Translations under genes and position numbers: made by a program
The notes under the pieces: model-generated
What the model saw: the letters and a program-made list of their open reading frames with translations, nothing else
Database searches by the model: none
What the model was told of the DNA's origin: nothing
From: Welwitschia mirabilis
Lineage: Eukaryota > Gnetophyta > Gnetopsida > Welwitschiales
Direction of reading: 5' to 3'
DNA length: 40,819 bases
Assembly (NCBI GenBank): GCA_051453625.1
Contig: JBOZIK010000001.1
Location: 144,408,648-144,449,466, forward strand
In this document: positions 1 to 9,703 of the stretch, one piece after another
How positions within the stretch are numbered: the stretch's first letter is position 1
Layout of the letters: each line of letters opens with the position of its first letter

Positions 1-1032
1 TGTAGTTTTGATTGTAGCTGAAGGGTTCTTGGTTTAATGCACATACTTCTTTATAAATTCTCTCTTTGCATGTAGGGAGTAAACAACACTCTTTTGTGAT
101 GTGATAACTTTCTTCACATAGATCACAAGTTGGACCAATAAGTTGACTCCTCTCAATTGCCACTTTAGCATTAAGGATCATCTGAGTGTATTTCTCTAAA
201 GTAGATGTGAAGCCCTTAATGAAGCTAGTTGGTTCATGTTCTATTTTGGTTTTAGTTTTCTCATGCTTGACTTCCTTGAGGACTTTTATGATTTGGCCTA
301 CTGTTCTGTTTTCTCTAGATGAAGGTTTTGGCCAAGTTTGACTTATTTCAACTAAGTCTTCTAGTATCTTTTAAGAATCTTGTAGAGTTTGGTTTAAGAG
401 GTTGCCTCTGTAAGAGAAATCTACACGATGTTTTGTGTGACTGTTTAACCCCCTATAGAAATAGTCTATTAATTCTACCTTAGAAAAGGCGTCTACTGGG
501 TTTGAGTGTAAAGCTACAATGAATCTCTTGTAAGTAGAAGCATAGTCTTCGTTAGGCAATTATTGAAAGTTTGTAACTTCTTTCTTACGTTTCTGGATGG
601 TGGTTTGATCATAAATCTTTTGACAAAGGCCTCTTGAACTTGGTTCCAAGATTTTAGGCTTTTATGAGGAATTTTTCTAAGCCAAAGTTTAGCCTTGTCT
701 TGCAAAGTCATGGGAAACATAATCATGTAAGTTCTATTGGTTATGCTTTTCTTACCATTGCCAGATGTAAGAATGAGTTGTTCTATTTCTGTGATGTGTT
801 ATAGGGGGTCTTCATCAGGTTCTCTTCTAAAGGTAGGGTAAGCATTCAGGTTTTTCAGTTCTATGTCATCACCAGGAAGTAAGTCAAAGAGGTTTTGAAT
901 TTCAAGTCTTTTATTGGCTATGAGATCTTTCAGAGTAGCACGAGTGTTTGGTTGAGGAGGAGTATGAGTAATAGTTCCTATGACAGGTGGTGAATTTAGT
1001 GAGATAGGTTATTTTTGATGAGAGGTCGACAT
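1..1032 (-). pseudogene. gag: Athila-type gag, 5' part of a degenerate element running off the left edge
   Basis: Gag is the capsid and nucleocapsid polyprotein that packages retrotransposon RNA in virus-like particles. Reading leftward, the likely start is the ATG at 1032-1030 (protein begins MSTSHQK). The capsid-like block lies at about 514-726 (MTLQDKAKLWLR, then SWNQVQEAFVKRF), the typical plant gag fold core. A second block at 371-559 contains FYRGLNSHTK. An intact CX2CX4HX4C zinc knuckle (CDLCEESYHITKEC) lies at 86-127. Internal stops and frame changes show it is dead. A homologous gag sits at 14500-16112 with the same order of blocks. Lineage assignment rests on similarity to that second copy, whose pol is Athila-like, and on the adjacent tRNA-Asp-type PBS. 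The knuckle being intact while the rest is broken is probably chance. Confidence 0.85.
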
Positions 1033-1499
1033 GGTATTAAATTTTTCAAAATTAAAATCAAATTCATTTGCAGAATTATAATCAAAAATTTCAGGAAATT
1101 CTAAAGTTTACATACCTGAGCTGTTTTAATTTTCAAATTCAAAATTAAGCAAACCTTCTTGGATATTTTCTACAATGAATTGTCACTCTCTCTAATATTT
1201 TTCACCTTTTTTAATCTTAACCATTCAGTTTCAATGCTATCCTATGCATTGTCCTGTATGTCGTCTAGACGATGCCTGAGACGATAGAGGAAAAACATAG
1301 AAAAACCAGAGAACAAGGGAAAGCAGAAAAGGGTACTGTCATCCGAATGTGACGTCTGGATAACAAAGGGGATGTCAGGGGTTAGTAAAAATAAAAACTA
1401 AAATAAAAATACTTATAGAGGGTACTGGTACACTGATGCTGTAGCAAACATCCGGAATATCCACTGAAGCAATGATAACTCTCGATTTCCAAATAGCCT
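1033..1499 (-). other. Untranslated leader of the Athila-type element
   Basis: Non-coding stretch between the gag start and the primer binding site. It carries a perfect 12 bp palindrome TCGTCTAGACGA at 1261-1272 and a related GTCATCCGAAT sequence near 1338, motifs that recur in the LTRs and in the second Athila copy. Its gag-proximal part aligns by eye with 16113-16500, the leader of the nested copy. Confidence 0.6.
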
Positions 1500-1517
1500 T
1501 CCCTGGTAACAGTGCCA
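1500..1517 (-). other. Decayed primer binding site, tRNA-Asp type
   Basis: The minus strand reads TGGCACTGTTACCAGGGA, three bases inside the LTR end. It differs by four transitions from TGGCGCCGTTGCCGGGGA, the complement of the plant tRNA-Asp 3' end used by Athila and Tat elements (recalled from general knowledge). Position next to an LTR ending ...CACTGCAACA on the minus strand supports the call. Confidence 0.8.
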
Positions 1518-1887
1518 ATTTGTTGCAGTGTGTATTTATGCAATTGTTTTAATCTTTGATCTCAATCCTGTTAATTATAAATAAGATGCAAAATACAGTA
1601 TGCTAGTATAATCGAGAGTAAACCGAATGTTGTAATTCCATCAAAGCCAATGGTATGAACAATAAAAAGTTGATTTCCAGAAAGAAATATGTAACTTTAA
1701 TTTATTGAAATAAATTACAATGCAAAGAAATTAAAATAATGATGCAAAACTAATCTATGAAAATAAACAGTAATGCACCTAATCTAATCAAGCTCAACCT
1801 TAACAAAGGTTGCCCTCATAATCTATATAATTAAAGAAACCTGTTACGAATCTAGAACAACATAAACTATGAGGGATAAGTTCCTGC

Positions 1888-1941
1888 NNNNNNNNNNNNN
1901 NNNNNNNNNNNNNNNNNNNNNNNNNNNNNNNNNNNNNNNNN
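1888..1941. other. Assembly gap, 54 N
   Basis: Run of 54 N within LTR1. The odd length suggests an estimated gap size rather than a placeholder. No repeated flanks were seen. Confidence 0.95.
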
Positions 1942-2087
1942 ACAAAGTATTCATTCCTCAATGGAGGATACGCCACCCAACACCAAGGTAACCTCTCTCT
2001 AGATTACAAGATGGTTCTCTAGTCCCAAGATCTCCTATCACGAGAATGTCAGATACTATCAAAGACGATTAGGGATAGAGGGGGAAA

Positions 2088-2100
2088 CCTTTATTTATAG
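2088..2100 (-). promoter_or_regulatory. TATA box of LTR1
   Basis: The minus strand reads CTATAAATAAAGG roughly in the middle of the LTR, where the RNA polymerase II promoter of an LTR retrotransposon lies. The equivalent site in the nested copy is CAATAAATAG at 5006-5015. Confidence 0.6.
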
Positions 2101-2884
2101 ACAGAAAGGGAAAGTAAACTGACAGAAAAGCATAAGAGAAACTCTAGCTAACATGCAAGGGAAAGTCGCAATAAACAGGCGATAACTCAGGAATACATTC
2201 TGTAAAACTATGGAAGAACAGTATCATCCTTATTGTCATTCGGACGATGGAGGAGATGACAAGGATTGACAATGAGTTATCTGCTTAGCTTCTAGTTTAA
2301 CTGACTGTGATCTGCATGCGAAGTTCTCTTAACTGGTTTTGGAGATGTCATCCACTAGTGTCTTCTGGACAATTAGGTGGATGATGATGTTTGATAATGA
2401 GATCTTCAGTTCAACTTCAAGTTATTTGGAAAGAAGTCTATCTATTGCTTAATTAGGGTTGTCGTCCTGCCTGTCGTGGGGATGACAGTCTTCTATTCAT
2501 ATTTTGTTTATCTGATATCTTTTTATTTACAGAAATAATTATCTAAAAATATAATTTATCCATATCTATATGAAATTCTTGTAAATTATCTGATAAACTG
2601 CATGTTTTCATCTTGTGCTCCTCGATTCTCGATTATCATAGGAACTAGGCATTTATCTATTAGTTTATCTATAAAAGAACTCAAAATACCCTATTAAATA
2701 CATCTAAGTTGGTGAATGCCAAGATAGAACAATAATAAGCCATAAGTTTCAATCATTTGGCCAAAAGTCTCTATAGTGACTTCTATATTAGTTATTTATA
2801 ATGGAAGGCTTTTAGGATCATTCAATTAAAAATGCACTTTTAATGGATAGAAAATGACTATACAATGGATATAAAATTTCCATT

Positions 2885-3510
2885 TTCATTTCGACTAGTT
2901 AATTCCTCAAACATCTAGTCAACTTCTCTTGGTGCTGTGAGTTAAACAGGTTACCCGAGTGAATTGTTTGATTACTCTAGTTTCTTACAGCTCCATGTCT
3001 AGTTGACTTCTTAAGGTTCAGTCGACTGCTTATCCAGTTGCCTGCATATCTATATAGTTGCTTGCTTGATCCTTATAAAATCAATTCTAGTTTTTTGCAT
3101 CAGGTTTAGTCGAATCTTTAGGTGTTCAGTTACCCCTCAGGTGCCCAATCGATCCCTTGATGATTAGCTCAAGAATATCAAGTGNNNNNNNNNNNNNNNN
3201 NNNNNNNNNNNNNNNNNNNNNNNNNNNNNNNNNNNNNNNNNNNNNNNNNNNNNNNNNNNNNNNNNNNNNNNNNNNNNNNNNNNNGCTCAAGAATATCAAG
3301 TGCATAATGCTCAAGTTTGGTCAATCCCTTATAAGTCTAATCTACCCCTTGATAAGCAATTTAAGAGTATTAGTTCTTATATTCACAAGTCTAGTTGATC
3401 CCTTAAAAGTTTAGGCAATTCCTCTAAATTTAGTTTAATTCTAAGAGTTTGCTCTAGATGCGGTTGACCCCTGAGAAATCCAGTTGATCACTCAAAAGAG
3501 TAATTAAACA
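2885..3510. repeat. Degenerate minisatellite, unit about 20 bp
   Basis: At least a dozen imperfect units of 19-22 bp follow one another, close to TAGTTGATCCCTTAAAAGTT. Clear examples are CTAGTTGACTTCTTAAGGTT near 3000, AATCGATCCCTTGATGATT near 3145 and CGGTTGACCCCTGAGAAATC near 3460. The period is not a multiple of three and no frame stays open, so it is unlikely to encode a repeat protein. A 100-N gap (3185-3284) falls inside it with identical 18 bp flanks. The interval 2743-2884 before it and 3511-3726 after it hold nothing I recognise. Confidence 0.6.
3185..3284. other. Assembly gap, 100 N, with identical flanks
   Basis: The 18 bases GCTCAAGAATATCAAGTG end at 3184 and the same 18 begin at 3285. 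This is the signature of two contigs whose ends overlap but were not merged. The true gap may be absent or negative. Confidence 0.9.
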
Positions 3511-3726
3511 TGACATGTTTCAATAATCAAAATTTGATATTCCTAGCTTCCACTTATGACTTATAAGTGATTAATATTTTCTATACAAGATATACAAATT
3601 TTTCTTTACAAAATACATTAGATTGACATCAATTGACAATACATAACCTAACATTTTTAGCCAAGGATATTTACAAAGGCCTTGGAAAAAATAAGACAAG
3701 ACTAGTTGATGAATCCTAGGCTAGTA

Positions 3727-4423
3727 GCAAAAACTTTTGATACAAATGGAAAAAAATCCTAGGAGTAGAGGGGAATCCAAACTAGGAAAAGGCCCTTTTT
3801 CAAGAGTATGGAAACAATTAGAGCTAGAGGTTAATGTAAGGCTACCAAGGTAAATAAAATGGAAACAAGATAATCCCAACAAAGAAAAGGAATTTGTGGC
3901 ACCATAATCTTCTACTATAGGAATAAAGATGTAGGACATTAAAACTATTAGATGTTATAATTACAAAGGACTTCATTTAATTATGAACTATTCCAAGAAG
4001 AGAAGAGAGCAACAGGAAGTAGTAGATGTCAAGAAACTACATGCATTTATATCTAAGAAAGATGCTCAACCATTATTAATTTTAAAAACTATAAATACTA
4101 TATTTAATATTTCTATCAAAATTTTGCTAGACCCTAAAGCAACAAATTCTTTCATATCTCTTGAGATGTCTCAAAGTTTATTTACTATAGTTAATATCAA
4201 AAATAAACTAGTAGAGGAATTCTCAGATGGTAGTACAATCAAGGGTCTTAGCAAAACACCCATATGTGATCTTATAATTGGAGATCATATTTTCAAGGCA
4301 TATTTTTTAATTCTAAAATTAGGACATTTTGATGTCATCTTAGATATGAATTGACTTGAAAAAAAAAGCTTAAAAGATTATCTTCTTAGATAAGTCTTAG
4401 TAATAAGAGCAAATGATAAGAAG
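3727..4423 (+). pseudogene. gag-pro: Tekay/Del-like chromovirus: gag C-terminus and protease
   Basis: A basic stretch from 3747 leads to a zinc knuckle at 3953-3991 (CYNYKGLHLIMNY), where the second and last Cys have become Tyr through G to A changes. The spacing is CX2CX3HX4C, one residue shorter than usual. The aspartic protease follows: KILLDPKATNSFIS near 4119-4160 corresponds to the family's DSGATHSFIS active site (Ser-Gly altered to Pro-Lys), and GHFDVILDMN near 4325-4354 is the usual FDVILGMDWL block, where a stop (TGA for TGG) interrupts the frame at 4352-4354. The reading frame 3983-4354 is otherwise open. The coding region stops at 4424 where the Athila LTR begins; its continuation (RT onward) appears from about 16900. 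Upstream gag sequence was not found. Confidence 0.85.
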
Positions 4424-4424
4424 G

Positions 4425-5539
4425 TATTGTGATGTGTATTTATGCAATATTTACGTTCTAAGTAGATTCCTATTAATTACAAATAATAATGCATAAATAC
4501 AACATACTAATATAGATGGAAGTGACTAAAATGTTGTAATCTATCAAAGGCCAAAGTAGAAAATAAGATAGTTTCTTTTCAAAGAAATACTTATACCCTA
4601 ATCTACAAAAATAAATTGCAAGGAATAAAAGTAAAATAAAACACACTCTTGCAAAGCTAATCTAGGAAAAGGAAATAATAATGCACTTAACATAAAGTAA
4701 CCAAGTAAAACATTAATAAAGCCTATCTTATAAGCTATATCACTAGAGAAACTATCACCAGATCATAAACAACATAAGCTATTAGGGTGAGGAACGATCA
4801 CACATTAAAAGCATAAAAGAAACTATTTTGTATTAACAATCAAACGAATCTGTATTACAAAGTAGTCATACCTTAATGGAGGACACACCATCCAATACCA
4901 AGCAAATATCTCTTTGATACTATAGGATGAATCTCTAGTCCTTTAATCTTCTTTCATTAGAATTTTAGATGAAACAAAGACAAGAAGGAGCCAAGGGTCA
5001 AATCTCTATTTATTGACTCAAACACATAACAATAAAGATAGAAAGGTGTGAGTAAACTGTAATGGCCTTATAAGGGAAAAATAGAAAATACAAGTGGCAG
5101 AATTCTGGTGAATGTTTAGCATAGACATTACAATAGTATCTTTCATCTGATCTTCCAGATAATAGAGGAGATGATGCCATCTCATAATCAATACACATCA
5201 GCTATCAGATAGACTACAATCAGCATCTAGTTAGCACAGTCATCTGTGTAGTTATTTGGATGATGAAGTAGGTGATGGCCTTTGATAATTCTTCAATTAT
5301 TCTGCCATTCTCAATTTTTTTTACAAAAATTTTTCCTTAGAAATATTCAGTATTTGAATTTGTTTAGAATGCTATAAATTATTATGGAGATTTGCATGTT
5401 TTCATCCTTTTCATCTTAGCTCTCCATTATTATGAAAATCAAGTATTTATTTATCTATTCACCTACAAAACCACTTAAAATACCCTATTAAATATGTATA
5501 AGATGGTAAAATAACATAGTCCTTTACTTAGCCTTATCA
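4425..5539 (-). repeat. 3' LTR of the nested Athila-type element (LTR2)
   Basis: It begins TATTGTGATGTGTATTTATG, matching LTR1's start with scattered transitions, and runs to about GCCTTATCA at 5539 (minus-strand start TGATAAGG). It is preceded directly by Tekay protease sequence. A TATA-like CAATAAATAG lies at 5006-5015 on the minus strand. The right boundary comes from where similarity to LTR1 ends; a weak purine tract (AAGTAAAGG on the minus strand) is inside that end, so the edge is uncertain by tens of bases. Confidence 0.75.
5006..5015 (-). promoter_or_regulatory. TATA-like box of LTR2
   Basis: CAATAAATAG on the minus strand, at the aligned position of the LTR1 TATA box; one base is degraded relative to CTATAAATAA. 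Confidence 0.45.
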
Positions 5540-6249
5540 GTTATTCACAAAACTAGTCAGTAAACTATGTTTGTGAACTAACTTATTAGATAATAAAACA
5601 GCTAAGGTACCTAAGGAAATTATCTTAGAAAGATTTGCAAAAATTAGAGAGATCCAAAATGAATTTTTGGAAAATTAAAAAACTAAAAAAACACCTACCA
5701 TAAGCTCACCAGTCAATCATCTAGGTCATCATTTAAATGATGGAAGAGACGACAGGCTTAGAACAAAGTTTTAAAATCCAGAACCTGAGATAAAATTGTT
5801 ATTTTTATAGATAGTTAGTCAAACATAACAAATAGCCCTCCATTGAAATAAATAGTCAAGAATAGAAAATTTTCCTAAGTATAAAGAAATCCTTATTATA
5901 AAAAATCAAAAGATAATCATGTAAAATCAAAGATAATGAATACACCATGGTAGAAAAATGATGTGTCCATATAATATCAAAAGAGAGTTCTTTTTGTTTT
6001 TTTTTAGGATAACAAGTACAGAAGGGGAGATATAAAATATAATACAAAATAACTCCCCTTGTTTATGCATGATGAAATAGAACTCAGTAGCTAGTTTAGA
6101 AGCAACGGAAGAACAAGGAAAATGCTCAAGATCTATAAGGAAACAAACATCTAGATATGGATCTGACTGTCTCATTACCTTGGACACAAACTGCCTAAGG
6201 AATATCTATAGTCACACTCTACTAAATGGAGATAACACGTTAGTGCACA
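5540..6249. other. Non-coding 3' internal region of the nested Athila-type element
   Basis: No domain is readable on either strand. It holds a perfect 16 bp palindrome CATCATTTAAATGATG at 5727-5742 and a hyphenated inverted repeat AAGGGGAG (6022-6029) / CTCCCCTT (6053-6060). On the minus strand the right arm reads AAGGGGAG and resembles a polypurine tract, although it lies about 500 bp from the LTR. Confidence 0.4.
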
Positions 6250-7400
6250 TCCACCATCTAGTCCTCAGTGTTCTAGTTTATTAGTTTGTGGTACAACTAT
6301 GTATCGAGTAAAGTTACCTATATTAGAACATGTAAGATGCAGGGTTTGTTGATAAGGTTTGGTACTCTTCTCTCAATGAATAGGGATCTGCTACTCAATT
6401 ATTTGTTTAAAAGTCTCGATCCTATGATCAAGTGTCTGGATACCTTTATTAATAAAACTTTGATAATCTTGATGGTCTTGGTCAAGAAAGCCTGAATCTA
6501 CTCTAGAGTAGCTTTAACTACAAGTCTCCATCCCTAAGCTCTGTCTACCTCTCTTGGAATCTGTAAACCCATGTCCTATAAATAGTAAGTAGATGTCTGA
6601 ATTTGTGAAATGCACTATCCACCCATGGGATCTGGTATTCCAAATCATCTAAGAAGTACTAAGAGAAGGCATGGATATCTAAGTATCTAAAGGTATCATG
6701 CCTCTATCATGGATCTAAGACTCATCCAACTAAATGTCAGTAAGTCTATCTGCTTCCCCTATCACAAATCTATGAAAGTCTATAGGTGTACCACCATAGC
6801 ATGACTATTATGAAATGATGAACTGATGTTATAAATAGGCCCTCTATGTAATACTCTATAAGAAGGGGTTAGCTTAGTAACATTTACCCCTTGTCGATCC
6901 ATAGCCAAATTAGCTGGTATACCCAAAATAGCACCATATGCTCAATGCTCCTCTATTCCATTAGCTGAATGAATACATATGCTTTCAAGCCCACTAATAT
7001 TTGTGATAACTGTAATGTGGGATGGAAAAATGACTATATCATGGTCTCATATAAAAGCAACTATTATGTCTTGAAGCTAACTACAAATGTTAGGTCACCT
7101 CTCTATGTGCATGATATCATAAAACTCTCTCATCTTGGACACACAGTAAGATCCATACACATCTATAATCCAATGGATCCATACATATATCAGCCTATAG
7201 TCTATAGTAGGCTCTATATGGCTCATAAAATCATCAAAATATCACTCAACATGGATGCTAGTGGTCTATATGCTCGAAAAATGATTGTGTTGAGGTAGAA
7301 GATGTGCAAGGTCTGCACACTCAACCTTTGGCTCTACCAAAGGGCCCTCTTCTTACTCTACAGCCTTAGCCCTAGCCTCAACCTATCTAGCTCTATGCAT
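6250..7400 (-). pseudogene. Degenerate accessory ORF downstream of Athila pol
   Basis: Read on the minus strand, about 380 codons can be followed with many stops. Recognisable pieces are KMREFYDIM (near 7125), a central FPSHITVITNI-like block (near 7010) and AYGAILGIPANLAMDRQG with VNVTKLTPSYR after it (about 6850-6940). The REFY motif followed by a beta-rich block resembles the plant transposon-associated domain often found in the extra ORF of Athila elements, which lies between pol and the 3' LTR. This is a recollection of family layout, not a search result. No signal peptide or membrane anchor can be shown. Plus-strand open frames at 6286-6495 and 6969-7298 are antisense shadows of it. Confidence 0.45.
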
Positions 7401-7528
7401 ATGGGGCTTGCTTAATCAAAAACACAAAAATTATAATGTAAAAATAGAAGGAAAAGTCAAAAACATTATATGAATGTGTAATAACAACCCTTAGAATCGA
7501 TGAAAAATTAGCAAAAATATTAAAAATA

Positions 7529-7551
7529 CCCCCCTATCCCCCCTCCCCTCC
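7529..7551 (-). other. G-rich polypurine tract
   Basis: The plus strand here is 23 bases of C interrupted only by T, A and T; the minus strand has G runs of 2, 4, 6 and 6 in a surrounding that is otherwise extremely AT-rich. It sits between pol and the accessory ORF. It could be an internal (second) polypurine tract priming plus-strand DNA, or a G-quadruplex former. No function can be shown from sequence alone. Confidence 0.5.
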
Positions 7552-9703
7552 AAACAAAGTGCAAAGCACTGCAAATTATCTAAACATAAGAGAAAAAAGA
7601 AAAACATGAAGTATTTTTAGTAGGCCCCATATAAAGTAAAAATTTGAAGTGCTAAAATGAAAAATCTAATTTAGAAAATCGTAAAACACATCGAACTGAT
7701 TAATTTTGTGTAAAGGATCACTATGTTTCAACCTATAATTTGTGAAAAAACAAGTGTGAAATGTGAAAGTTTCAAAATACCTCATAGTATACAAAAATGC
7801 TCATAACTCAAAAAAAATGTAGTTAAGTTTAAATCCATAAGTCTCAAAATGATGAGCATGAAAAACTAAATGATATACAGGAAAACTATGCATCGAAAGG
7901 CTAAAAAAGGGGAGAAAAAAGTGAAAAATAGAAGGAGAGAGAAACATATCTTATTTTTGCAAATCTAGTGAAAACTTATGAATCTGGAAATCAAATTAAG
8001 TGGGACAAGCTCTAGAATTTTGGTTCTAGCTAGAAGGTAGTCGTTTCTTAAAGGAATGGATGAAAATAATAATAAAATGGTTTGGACCAGGGTTTTATCA
8101 CACTATCATTTGGTTGCATCATCTGAATGACAGCCATAAAACGAGTCTTAGAAGAAATCAAATCATCATCCGCCCAGTGTTATCTGAATGACCTAGTGTA
8201 TGACAAGGCATGAAAAAGATTTTTAAAAAGAAAAAGATCAACCAAAAAACTTAGGCTTAGATATAAGCATTTAAGTAGTAATTTGAAAAGAAAAATGTAG
8301 AAAGATAAAAAATCAAACAAAAAACTATGAAAAGCAAAGGAAAAAGGACAAACACTCAAGAAAAGAAAAAAATTATGGCTAGAGAAAACAAACTATCTAT
8401 GTTGAAACCTATAATAAAAGCTCAATGAAGATGCTCAAACAGAAAATAAAAGCATGATAAACTTATAACTCTATAAGCTACAAGGAAACTCATAAAAACT
8501 CAAAATGAAAAAGATGTTATTTTAAAAAATGTTAAATATTTTTTTTGGAAAAATTGATTTAATATAATTGAATAGTAAGGAAACTACTAAATGGTTAAGG
8601 TATTATGAAAGAATAAGAAAATGTGGAAATGACTTTAAAATCCTAAACTCATAAACCAAAGAAGAATAGAGTGAAATGGACACAAGGAATAAGAAGAATA
8701 TTGTTTACCTATTCTAAGTACTAATCTAGAAAACTTCCAAGAAAAACATCATAACAACTCTTAAGTAAATATGCATGACAAAATTTNNNNNNNNNNNNNN
8801 NNNNNNNNNNNNNNNNNNNNNNNNNNNNNNNNNNNNNNNNNNNNNNNNNNNNNNNNNNNNNNNNNNNNNNNNNNNNNNNNNNNNNNAGAAAAACATCATA
8901 ACAACTCTTAAGTAAATATGCATGACAAAATGTATATACTTTATAAAGTTCACTTAAAAAAGCAGTGGTTATGGTGATAGTCAAAGTTTTAATTGCATAT
9001 AACCATGAATTTTAAAATCAAAAGTTACTTAGAAATTAACTCACCTGTTCTTATCCCACAAACTCACCTAAATCTTCAAAAGTAAAATAACCAAGTAGAA
9101 ATACTAAGAGTCTAGGAAATAAGCAATGCCTCTGATGATACCAGGAATACCACTAATGGCTAAACTTAAAGTTTATTTCTTTTTCCATAATGAGGGAAGT
9201 GCAACCACTATTAGAGAAGTAGTGATCTGTAAAGCATGACCAATTGATCCCCTAGTGCAATTTCCATAATTATCAATACTACCAAAGTTTTCTTTTAAGA
9301 TATTTATCCTAGTGTAGTAGAACATCATGATGACCATGTATTTTATTTGGAGTACAAAATATAATATCTCATGATCATTATTTCTTCCTTTTTTCTTTTC
9401 TCAAAAAATTCCCACATGATTGTACACTCAAAAAAGATAAAGATGAATAAGTGAGATAAAAGATAGAAAAAAACACTCTTAAATAACTTAAAACCTTAAC
9501 ATAATTGAAAAAAATACAAAACACCAAGGCATATTCCTTTAAATAAAGTTTATAGATATGGAAATGTATCACGATTAGGTGAATTCAATCTTATCACCTA
9601 TAAATGCCCAGGTATAAAACTATTTATAAAACTTCATAAAGTACTACACAAGTTAATTTTAAAAGATGATAATATTACCCAAAGGAATAAGCTAAAAAAG
9701 AAC
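7552..9703. other. AT-rich spacer between accessory ORF and pol, nothing recognised
   Basis: No domain was found on either strand. It is A-rich on the plus strand (many AAAAA runs). It carries copies of the TCATCTGAATGAC motif near 8110 and 8180 and a 100-N gap at 8787-8886. Open frames at 8721-8984 span the gap and mean nothing; the 9378-9572 frame is low-complexity. Confidence 0.5.
8787..8886. other. Assembly gap, 100 N, with identical 44 bp flanks
   Basis: Bases 8740-8783 are repeated exactly at 8887-8930, directly after the gap. Two overlapping contig ends were most likely scaffolded without merging, so the sequence is probably continuous and the 100 N plus one flank copy are artefacts. 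Confidence 0.92.

Larger units (their letters stand above)
1521..2742 (-). repeat. 5' LTR of the left Athila-type element (LTR1)
   Basis: The plus strand begins TGTTGCAGTGTG at 1521, which is the LTR 3' end of a minus-strand element, directly after the PBS. The first ~80 bases match 4425 onward and 40743 onward, and the far end (AAAATACCCTATTAAATA, 2683-2700) matches 5476-5493 and, with one change, 16772-16789. The outer boundary near 2742 is where similarity to the 4425-5539 copy fades; no clean terminal TG or target duplication was found. It contains a 54-base N run (1888-1941). It is more diverged from the two LTRs of the nested element than those are from each other, so it belongs to a separate insertion. 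Confidence 0.75.

Noticed and set aside
3126-3414. Open frames on both strands crossing the N run
   Set aside because: They are open only because N codons are unassigned and the flanks are minisatellite; no protein is supported. The same holds for frames crossing 8787-8886 and 11600-11699.
2885-3510. Possible CRISPR-like regularly spaced repeats
   Set aside because: Units are contiguous and degenerate without unique spacers, in a plant repeat setting; this is a minisatellite.
4402-4424. AATAAGAGCAAATGATAAG resembles GTAAGAAGCAGATGATAAGG near 16840-16860, a possible long target duplication
   Set aside because: Ty3/gypsy elements make 4-6 bp duplications, and the right copy lies about 45 bases beyond the LTR end. 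Similarity over about 25 AT-rich bases can be chance.
9127-9143. GCCTCTGATGATACCA, resembling a tRNA-Met primer site with three extra bases
   Set aside because: No LTR end lies next to it and it sits inside the Athila spacer; the insertion of three bases would break primer pairing.
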